Shown in pieces: positions 1 to 5,477 of a stretch of 7,089 nucleotides of DNA. The stretch is from Candidatus Aminicenantota bacterium. GTDB taxonomy: Bacteria; Acidobacteriota; Aminicenantia; Aminicenantales; JAFGBC01. The notes under the pieces were generated by a model that saw only the letters and a program-made list of their open reading frames with translations, did no database searches and was not told where the DNA came from. Where the stretch lies: positions 1-7,089 of the forward strand of contig JAFGBC010000042.1 of assembly GCA_016933355.1 (NCBI GenBank), written 5' to 3'. Each line of letters starts with the position of its first letter. The stretch's first letter is position 1. The position numbers were made by a program, and so were the translations under genes.

Positions 1-458
1 AGGTTGAAGAAGAGGTCGCGGACCTCGACGCTCGTCCCGCGCGGGAAGGCGATGTCCGAGACGGCCCGGACTTCGCCGGCTTCGACCGCGACGGCCGTGC
101 CCGGGCCGCCGCCGTCCGAGGTCTTGAGATCGACCCGGGCTACGGCGGCGATGCTGGCCAGGGCTTCGCCCCGAAATCCGAGCGTCGCGATCCGCTCGAG
201 GTCTTCCTCCCCGGCCAGCTTGCTCGTCGCGTGCCGCTCGAAGGCAAGCCGGGCGTCTTCTCGGTCCATCCCCCGCCCGTCGTCCTGGACGCGGATGAGG
301 GCCTTCCCTCCGTCGGCCAGCTCGACGCGGATATCGCCGGCTCCGGCGTCGAGGGCGTTTTCGACGAGCTCCTTGACGACCGAGGCGGGCCTCTCGATGA
401 CCTCGCCGGCCGCGATCTTCATCGCCAGGCCGGGGGGAAGACGCCGGATCGCGCTCAT
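1..458 (-). CDS. mutL: DNA mismatch repair protein MutL, N-terminal ATPase part (cut by window edge)
   Basis: MutL couples MutS mismatch recognition to strand incision and removal, using a GHKL-type ATPase that closes the dimer. The reading frame starts at the ATG at 458 and stays open to the left edge, giving 152 full codons of a protein that usually has about 550-650. All three N-terminal ATPase motifs are visible: KELVENALDAGA at residues 29-40, with the presumed catalytic Glu30 and Mg-binding Asn34; DDGRGM at 59-64; and GFRGEAL at 94-100. They are followed by GTSVEVRDLFFN at 141-152. The IAAGEVIERPASVV segment at 15-28 is close to textbook MutL. The start codon overlaps the mtaB stop as ATGA, and a weak GGGTGG lies 7 nt upstream, so translation is probably coupled to mtaB. 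The endonuclease/dimerisation domain lies outside the window, so whether this MutL has a nuclease cannot be judged. Identification is firm. Confidence 0.96.
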   Translation of the reverse strand, partial: MSAIRRLPPGLAMKIAAGEVIERPASVVKELVENALDAGAGDIRVELADGGKALIRVQDDGRGMDREDARLAFERHATSKLAGEEDLERIATLGFRGEALASIAAVARVDLKTSDGGGPGTAVAVEAGEVRAVSDIAFPRGTSVEVRDLFFN

Positions 459-1702
459 GAGCGGGCCACCCGGCCTTCGGTCTCCGCGGCGCTCGCGCCG
501 ACGATCTCGACCCGGACCCGGCTTCGCGCCTCGGGAAGCCCGCTTGGGACCCGGACCTTGATGTAATTCTCGGTCAGGACCTCGCCGCCGGCGCCCCTCC
601 GCCGGACGACGACGCCCTCCATCGCCCTTCCCGAAAGCCGGCGGCGGAAGGCCAGGTTCTTCGCGCCGGCGAGATCCCGGAGCCGCGCCGACCGGGCCTT
701 CTTGACGCCCGGCGCGACCTGAGGGCGGACCGCCGCCGGCGTCCCCGCCCGCGCCGAATAGGAGAACACGTGGCAGTAGGTCAGCGGCGAGGCCTCGACG
801 AAGCGGATCGTGCGCTCGAAATCCTCGTCCGTCTCGCCGGGGAAGCCGACGAGCATGTCCGCGCCGAAGGCGCCGTCCGGAACGGCCGCGGCCAGCCGGT
901 CCAGGATCTCCCCGAAGCGGGCGGCCGGCATCCGGCGGCCCATCGCCTCGAGAACCGCGTCCGCGCCCGACTGGAACGAGAGATGGAAGTGGGGACGGAG
1001 GATTCGGGAGGCGGAGATCCGGTCCGGAAGATCGTCGGTCAGGAAGCGGGGGTCGAGCGAGCTGAGCCGGACGGGAATCCCGGCCGCGTCGCTCTCCAAC
1101 GCCTCGAGAAGCCCGGCCAGCGACGCGCGCGGGCTGAGGTCGGTCCCGTAGGACGCGAGGTGGACGCCGGACAGGACGACTTCGGCGAATCCCTGCTCCG
1201 CGAAGCGGCGGACCCGGGCGCGGACGTCGTCCGGCGGCAGGCTCCGGCCGCGGCCGCGCACCGAGGGGATGATGCAGAAAGAGCAGCGGCAATCGCAGCC
1301 GTCTTGGACCTTGAGCAGGGCGCGCGACCGGAAGGGCTCGGCGGGGACCGGCGAGGAGGCGCCGACCAGCCCCAGCACCCGCTCCGGCAGCCGATCCTTG
1401 TCGGCGTTGGGGACGACGAGACGGACTTGGGGCCAGTCCGCGAAGCGCTCCGCCCCGAGCGCGATCGAGCAGCCGGTCAGGACCAGGCCGGCCGCCGGGT
1501 TGATCCGGACGGCCTTGCGCAGGAAGCGCCGGACGTCGCTCTCGGCGCGGTGGGTCAGCGTGCAGGTGTTGACGACGATGAGATCGCTCCGCTCCGGGCC
1601 CCGCTCCAGCCGCAGGCCGCCGCGCTGCAACGCCTCGGCCCAGGCGAACGCCTCGGCCTGGTTGACCCGGCAGCCGAAGTTTTGGAAGAAGACCGAGGTC
1701 AT
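455..1702 (-). CDS. mtaB: tRNA t6A37 C2-methylthiotransferase MtaB (radical SAM)
   Basis: This enzyme converts t6A to ms2t6A at position 37 of ANN-decoding tRNAs, using two [4Fe-4S] clusters and SAM in the cytoplasm. The 415-residue protein has the three-domain plan of the MiaB/MtaB/RimO family. The N-terminal methylthiotransferase domain carries Cys11 (FGCRVNQAE), Cys47 (VVNTCTLTHRAES) and Cys78 (LVLTGCS). The radical SAM core carries the C-x3-C-x2-C cluster at Cys136, Cys140 and Cys143 in DGCDCRCSFCIIP. A TRAM-like C-terminus follows from about residue 357. MtaB rather than MiaB is suggested by VVLSGVHLASYGTDL at 175-189, by RLSSLDP, and by GCRVNQAE in place of MiaB's usual GCQMN. It begins inside the purE stop and ends inside the mutL start (both ATGA). 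There is no Shine-Dalgarno sequence before its ATG, which suggests reinitiation by ribosomes finishing purE. RimO is unlikely from the motifs. Confidence 0.93.
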   Translation of the reverse strand: MTSVFFQNFGCRVNQAEAFAWAEALQRGGLRLERGPERSDLIVVNTCTLTHRAESDVRRFLRKAVRINPAAGLVLTGCSIALGAERFADWPQVRLVVPNADKDRLPERVLGLVGASSPVPAEPFRSRALLKVQDGCDCRCSFCIIPSVRGRGRSLPPDDVRARVRRFAEQGFAEVVLSGVHLASYGTDLSPRASLAGLLEALESDAAGIPVRLSSLDPRFLTDDLPDRISASRILRPHFHLSFQSGADAVLEAMGRRMPAARFGEILDRLAAAVPDGAFGADMLVGFPGETDEDFERTIRFVEASPLTYCHVFSYSARAGTPAAVRPQVAPGVKKARSARLRDLAGAKNLAFRRRLSGRAMEGVVVRRRGAGGEVLTENYIKVRVPSGLPEARSRVRVEIVGASAAETEGRVARS

Positions 1703-2190
1703 AGCTTCGAACGGAGCTTAGCCGAGGCCGCCTCGACCTGAGCGGCCAGACGGGACCGGTGGGCGAGGAGCTTGTCTCGCAGGCCCGGGTCGCCGAGGCT
1801 CAGGATCTGTACGGCCAGCAAAGCCGCGTTCGTCCCGCCCATTTTGCCCAGGCCCATCGTCGCGACCGGGATGCCCTTGGGCATCTGGACGGTCGAGAGG
1901 AGCGCGTCCAGCCCGGCCAGGGCCGCGCTGTCGACGGGGACGCCGATGACGGGCCTCACCGTGTGGGCGGCCATGACGCCGGCCAGGTGAGCGGCCTTGC
2001 CGGCCACGGCGATGAAGACTTGGGCCCCTTCCGCCTCCGTCTCGCGGACCAGGCGCGCCGTCCGCTCCGGGCTGCGGTGGGCGGAGCTGACCTCGAGCCG
2101 GACGGGGACGCCGAATTGTTTGAGGACCTCGAGGCCCTCCTCGATGACGTCGAAATCTGAATCGCTGCCCAAGAAGACGACGACGCTCAT
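1699..2190 (-). CDS. purE: 5-(carboxyamino)imidazole ribonucleotide mutase, class I PurE
   Basis: PurE moves the carboxyl group of N5-CAIR to give CAIR in de novo purine synthesis. The 163-residue length is typical. The phosphate-binding GSDSD lies at residues 8-12. Class I active-site signatures are SSAHRSP at 35-41 (His38) and AAHLAG at 66-71 (His68), followed by the conserved VPVDSAALAGLDALLS and QMPKGIPVAT blocks. These match the bacterial N5-CAIR mutase rather than the class II CO2-using AIR carboxylase, which lacks the AAHLPG block. Small oddities are AGK where AGG is usual and HLAG where HLPG is usual. Class I enzymes depend on PurK to supply N5-CAIR, and no purK is in this window. A strong Shine-Dalgarno sequence sits inside the end of purD, and the start overlaps the purD stop as ATGA. 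The C-terminal 25 residues are rich in Ala, Arg and Lys and look helical. Confidence 0.95.
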   Translation of the reverse strand: MSVVVFLGSDSDFDVIEEGLEVLKQFGVPVRLEVSSAHRSPERTARLVRETEAEGAQVFIAVAGKAAHLAGVMAAHTVRPVIGVPVDSAALAGLDALLSTVQMPKGIPVATMGLGKMGGTNAALLAVQILSLGDPGLRDKLLAHRSRLAAQVEAASAKLRSKL

Positions 2191-3467
2191 TCCCCCTCCT
2201 CCCGCTCGCAGCCGATGTCGCGGCGGTAGTGCATGGCCTCGAAATGGATGGCCGAGACGGCCCGGTAGGCCTTATCCATGGCGGCGGGCAGGTCGGCGTC
2301 AATGGCGCAGACGTTGAGAACCCGGCCTCCGTTCGTCTTGAGCGTCCGGTTCTCGACCTTGGTCCCGGCGTGGAAGATCTGGACGCCGGGGACGGACTCG
2401 GCGTTGTCGAGCCCGGAGATCGGCTTGCCCGTCTCGTAGCAGAGCGGGTAGCCGCCGGAGGCCAGGACGACGCAGCCGGCCACGCTGGCGCTCCAGCGGA
2501 CCTTGCGGCTCAGGACGTTCTCGAAGACGGCGGCCAGCAGGAGCTCCAGGAAATCGCTCTCCATCCGGAGGAGCTGGGCTTGGGTTTCGGGGTCGCCGAA
2601 GCGACAGTTGAACTCGAGGACCTTGGGCCCCTGGTCGGTCAGCATCAGCCCGGCGTAGAGGACGCCCCGAAAGCGGCGTCCCTCCTCCAGCATCCGGGTC
2701 ACGGTCGGAAAGATGATGGAGCTCGCGACCTGCATGAAGAGCTCCTTGGTGATGAAGGGCGAGGGTGAGACGGCGCCCATTCCGCCCGTGTTCGGGCCCT
2801 TGTCCCCGTCCCAGGCGGCCTTGTGGTCCATGGCCGTGACCAGCGGCTGGACCTGCGTCCCGTCCGAGATGACGATGAAGGACGCCTCCCGGCCGGTCAG
2901 GAACTCCTCGATGACGACCCGGCTGTTTTCTTCGCCGAATTGCCGCTTGACCATGATCGCCTGGATCGTCTCCTCGGCCTTCTTCATGTTGGGGCAGATG
3001 AAAACCCCCTTACCGGCGGCCAGCCCCTCGGCCTTGATGACCAGGGGGAAGCCGAAGACGCCCGCGTTCAGGATCTTCTCGGCCTGATCCTCGGTCTCGG
3101 CGACCTTGAAGCGGGCCGTCGGAATCCGGTGCCGCTCCATGAACTGCTTGGCGAAGATCTTGCTGCCCTCGAGCTCGGCCGCTTTCTTGGAGGGCCCGAA
3201 GATGCGCAGCCCTTGGGACTCGAACTCGTCGACAATGCCCATCGTCAGCGGGCGCTCGGGCCCGACGACCGTGAGGTCGATCTTCTCGCGGACGGCGAAC
3301 TCGGCCAGGCCGGGGATGTCCGTATCGGCGATCGGGACGTTCTCGGCGACCTGGGCCGTGCCCGGATTGCCCGGGGCGCAGAACAACTTCTTGAGGAGCG
3401 GACTCTGACTGATCTTCCAGGCCAGGGCATGCTCCCGGCCGCCGGAGCCGATGATCAACACTCTCAT
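2187..3467 (-). CDS. purD: Phosphoribosylamine-glycine ligase (GAR synthetase)
   Basis: PurD catalyses the ATP-dependent ligation of 5-phosphoribosylamine and glycine to glycinamide ribonucleotide, step 2 of purine synthesis. The 426-residue protein is the usual monofunctional bacterial length and appears intact. The N domain begins MRVLIIGSGGREHALAW. The ATP-grasp region carries VIKAEGLAAGKGV at 143-155, DHKAAWDGDKGPNTGGMGAVSP at 214-235 (family signature), and LEFNCRFGDPETQ at 284-296 with the metal/ATP ligand residues. The C-terminal MHYRRDIG at 412-419 is the family's closing motif. The start at 3467 is supported by GGGGAGG ending 6 nt upstream. It lies 38 bp after the SHMT gene, whose product glycine is the PurD substrate, and its TGA overlaps the purE ATG. 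There is no PurM or PurN fusion, unlike the eukaryotic trifunctional protein. Confidence 0.97.
   Translation of the reverse strand: MRVLIIGSGGREHALAWKISQSPLLKKLFCAPGNPGTAQVAENVPIADTDIPGLAEFAVREKIDLTVVGPERPLTMGIVDEFESQGLRIFGPSKKAAELEGSKIFAKQFMERHRIPTARFKVAETEDQAEKILNAGVFGFPLVIKAEGLAAGKGVFICPNMKKAEETIQAIMVKRQFGEENSRVVIEEFLTGREASFIVISDGTQVQPLVTAMDHKAAWDGDKGPNTGGMGAVSPSPFITKELFMQVASSIIFPTVTRMLEEGRRFRGVLYAGLMLTDQGPKVLEFNCRFGDPETQAQLLRMESDFLELLLAAVFENVLSRKVRWSASVAGCVVLASGGYPLCYETGKPISGLDNAESVPGVQIFHAGTKVENRTLKTNGGRVLNVCAIDADLPAAMDKAYRAVSAIHFEAMHYRRDIGCEREEGE
2192..2203 (-). promoter_or_regulatory. Strong Shine-Dalgarno for purE inside the end of purD
   Basis: Read on the minus strand this stretch is GGGAGGAGGGGG, with its GGAGG core 7 nt before the purE ATG at 2190. 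It lies inside the last codons of purD and fixes the purE start. The strong site suggests purE can recruit ribosomes itself, in addition to receiving them across the ATGA junction. Confidence 0.8.
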
Positions 3468-3505
3468 CGTCGTCCTCCCCCATCGGACCGCCGCCCGGGC
3501 GCCGC

Positions 3506-4945
3506 TCAGCGGCCGGTCGCCCGGAGCCCCTCGGCCAGGGCCTCGATGAGGCTCGGCCGGGGGAATACGCTGCGCAACAAGCGGGCCGCCAGTTCGGCCG
3601 CCTCCCGCTCGGGAAGGCAGTACTTCATCTCCAGGAAATTCCGTCGCAACGCCTTGACGTCGTCCTTGACGGCGCGGCCGCGGACGATGCAGTCCGCCAT
3701 CAACCCGGCCAGGACGTCGAAGTCGTGCGCCTCCATCCCGAAACGGGTCATCTCCTGGACGCCGAGCCGAATGCCGCTCGAGTCCAGGAAGGTCTCGTCG
3801 TCGGGCAGGGCCTGATAGTTGGTCAGGATGTTATTGTCCTCGAGCCGGCGGGCGATCGCCTGGCCGGGGCCGAAGGCCTTGACCCGGATCAGGACCTGGT
3901 GCGTCTCGGTGAAGCCGTCGGCCGGGTCGCCCTCGACCGGAATCCCCTTGTCCTTGAGCGATCGGGCGAACGCCTTGGCGTTGGCCCGGACTTTTTCGGG
4001 GAAGGCCGGCTTGAAGGCGTTCATCTCGTAGGCCGCCGCGAGGAGCCCGAGGAGCGTCCCCAGATGATGGTTCGAGGTCGAACCCGGGAAGGCGCGGCCC
4101 CGGATGTCCTGCCAGAGCGGATGGAGCGGACTCCCCTTGGGGAAATTTCCGGCGATGAGCCCGCGCTGGGGGCCGAAAAAGGTCTTGTGGGTGCTCCCGG
4201 TCAGAACGTCGGCGCCCTCGGCCAGGGGCGCCTGGAAAGCGCCGTAGAGGCCGAGGACATGGGCCATATCGAACATGAGCAGGGGCCGCTCGGGCCAGTC
4301 CTTCACGATCCCGGCCACGACCCGGACGGGCTCCGGATAGATGAACATGCTCTGCCCGAAGACGATGAGCTCGGGACGGTGGTCGGCCAGGAGGGCGGCC
4401 AAGGCCTCCGGGTCGGGCTTGTAGGGGTTGTCCTTGGACGCCGGGAAATGGATGACCCGCTCCTTACCGGTCGCCGGATCCCCTTCGACATAGTTGAACA
4501 GAGCGCCCATCGGCTGGGCGCTCAGGTGGCCGCCCTGGTTGAGGTCGTTGTTGAGGACGAGCCGCAGGCGGCGCGAGGGGCGTCCGTCGGGCCGCGTCCG
4601 GACGAGGAAGCGGACCAGGGCCTTGAAGACGACTTCGTTGGCCATCTGGCCCGAGATCGGCCGCAGCTCGAGGTTCTCGCAGCCGAAGAAGCCGGCCAGC
4701 TCGCGGCCGGCCTCGATCTCGACGTCGCGGATGAAGTCCGTCCCCTGGTAGAAGTAGACCTCGCTCCCCTTCATGGTCCGGTGTTCGGCGTAGCGGCCGG
4801 CCGCGTCGGCGATCTCGCACATCTTGACCAGGAGGGACGGCGTCGATTCGGACGGGATGAGGTTGAAGGACTCCGCCTGGCGCCAGGCGTTGTTGACCTC
4901 GACCCGCCCGACCAGGCCTTCCATCTTGCTCCGCAGCGTCGTCAT
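3506..4945 (-). CDS. glyA: Divergent serine hydroxymethyltransferase (PLP fold-type I)
   Basis: The likely reaction is serine plus tetrahydrofolate to glycine plus 5,10-methylene-THF. At 479 residues it is longer than the usual 410-430. Motifs comparable to E. coli GlyA are: LIPSES at 29-34 (like LIASEN); RYAEH at 51-55, keeping the catalytic Tyr and Glu; SGQMAN at 98-103; GGHL at 138-141, keeping the His that stacks on PLP; DMAHVLG at 226-232; the PLP lysine Lys254 in STHKT; and SGIRLG at 390-395, with the substrate-carboxylate Arg393. Divergences are a rewritten YPGKRYYGG segment (HRTMKGSEVYFYQG), about 13 extra mostly basic residues near 113-128, GPQRG in place of GPRGG, and a charged C-terminal tail. 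AAGGGAG 6 nt before the ATG supports the start. Position between rpiB and purD fits a glycine-supply role. A related aldolase or transaldolase activity is possible, so the gene symbol is by similarity only. Confidence 0.85.
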   Translation of the reverse strand: MTTLRSKMEGLVGRVEVNNAWRQAESFNLIPSESTPSLLVKMCEIADAAGRYAEHRTMKGSEVYFYQGTDFIRDVEIEAGRELAGFFGCENLELRPISGQMANEVVFKALVRFLVRTRPDGRPSRRLRLVLNNDLNQGGHLSAQPMGALFNYVEGDPATGKERVIHFPASKDNPYKPDPEALAALLADHRPELIVFGQSMFIYPEPVRVVAGIVKDWPERPLLMFDMAHVLGLYGAFQAPLAEGADVLTGSTHKTFFGPQRGLIAGNFPKGSPLHPLWQDIRGRAFPGSTSNHHLGTLLGLLAAAYEMNAFKPAFPEKVRANAKAFARSLKDKGIPVEGDPADGFTETHQVLIRVKAFGPGQAIARRLEDNNILTNYQALPDDETFLDSSGIRLGVQEMTRFGMEAHDFDVLAGLMADCIVRGRAVKDDVKALRRNFLEMKYCLPEREAAELAARLLRSVFPRPSLIEALAEGLRATGR

Positions 4946-4978
4946 CGCGATCTCCCTTCGTGAACTCCCGCCCTTCGC

Positions 4979-5434
4979 TTACTTGAAGTGCTCGTCTTCG
5001 AGACGCCGGATCTTATCGACGCGGCGGAGGTGGCGTCCGCCCTCGAAGGACGTTTCCAGCCAGACGGCGACGATCGCCTCGGCCTCGGCCGGCGTCAGGA
5101 CGCGTCCGCCCAGCGTCAGACAATTGGCGTCGTTATGCTTCCGGCTCATCTCGGCCGTGAAGACGGTCCAGCAGGGGGTGGCCCGGACGCCCTTGAACTT
5201 GTTGGCGGCCAGGGCCATGCCCATGCCTGTCCCGCAGAAGAGGATGGCCCGGTCGCGGTCGCGGTCGCCCCGGACCAGGGCCGCGGCGGCTTTGGCCGCG
5301 TAATCGACGTAGTCGACGGACTCGCCCGGCCCGCAGCCGGCGTCGACGACGTCAAAGCCGCGGCCGGACAGGAAAGAGGCGATCTCCGTCTTCAGCCCGT
5401 AGCCGGCGTGGTCCGAAGCCAGGATGATCCTCAT
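4979..5434 (-). CDS. rpiB: Ribose-5-phosphate isomerase B (RpiB/LacAB family)
   Basis: RpiB interconverts ribulose 5-phosphate and ribose 5-phosphate, feeding PRPP and thus purine, pyrimidine and histidine synthesis. The 151-residue length is typical. The sequence shows ASDHAG at residues 6-11 (Asp8, His9), GESVDYVDYA at 37-46, and CGTGMGMALAANK at 67-79. Cys67 is the expected catalytic residue for RpiB; the mycobacterial type uses a Glu elsewhere. Also visible are SRKHNDAN at 97-104 with His100, LGGRVL at 108-113, and FEGGRHLRRVDKI at 130-142. The start at 5434 has GGAGG 5 nt upstream. It sits 43 bp after the S41 protease gene and 33 bp before the SHMT gene. A DRDRDR run at 57-62 is encoded by three perfect GGTCGC copies. 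The related allose or galactose isomerases share the fold, but nothing nearby suggests sugar catabolism. Confidence 0.93.
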   Translation of the reverse strand: MRIILASDHAGYGLKTEIASFLSGRGFDVVDAGCGPGESVDYVDYAAKAAAALVRGDRDRDRAILFCGTGMGMALAANKFKGVRATPCWTVFTAEMSRKHNDANCLTLGGRVLTPAEAEAIVAVWLETSFEGGRHLRRVDKIRRLEDEHFK

Positions 5435-5477
5435 AGCACCCTCCCCCCTTCGTCCCGCCCCGGGCCCCGACTCCGGC

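Noticed and set aside
770..1741. Plus-strand open frame of 323 codons opposite mtaB
   Set aside because: It is an antisense shadow with Arg/Asp/Gly/Ala-rich composition and no family motif. The opposite strand has all six expected cysteines of MtaB.
1718..2302. Minus-strand open frame of 194 codons overlapping purE and the end of purD in another frame
   Set aside because: It is a frame-shifted shadow of the same strand, dominated by Arg, Pro and Gly, while purE in its own frame is complete and motif-rich.
3492..3514. Palindromic CGCCCGGGCG and GCCGCT/AGCGGC inverted repeat near the SHMT stop, considered as a terminator
   Set aside because: The repeats have little or no loop, no U-run follows, and the purD Shine-Dalgarno starts at once. 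Such short palindromes are expected in GC-rich sequence.
2823..3815. Plus-strand open frame of 330 codons spanning the purD start and the SHMT end
   Set aside because: It runs antisense across two real genes and their spacer, with no motif or Shine-Dalgarno support.
3725..4963. Long plus-strand open frame (412 codons) opposite the SHMT gene
   Set aside because: It mirrors the real gene in a GC-rich sequence where stop codons are rare. The translation is low-complexity (Gly, Glu, Asp, Arg and Leu rich) with no recognisable motif, while the minus strand carries a full set of SHMT motifs.
5435..5477. GC-rich spacer between the S41 gene and rpiB, considered as a terminator or regulatory hairpin
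   Set aside because: The short CCCGGG-centred palindrome has no usable loop and no T-run. The spacer is mainly a purine-rich Shine-Dalgarno region for rpiB.
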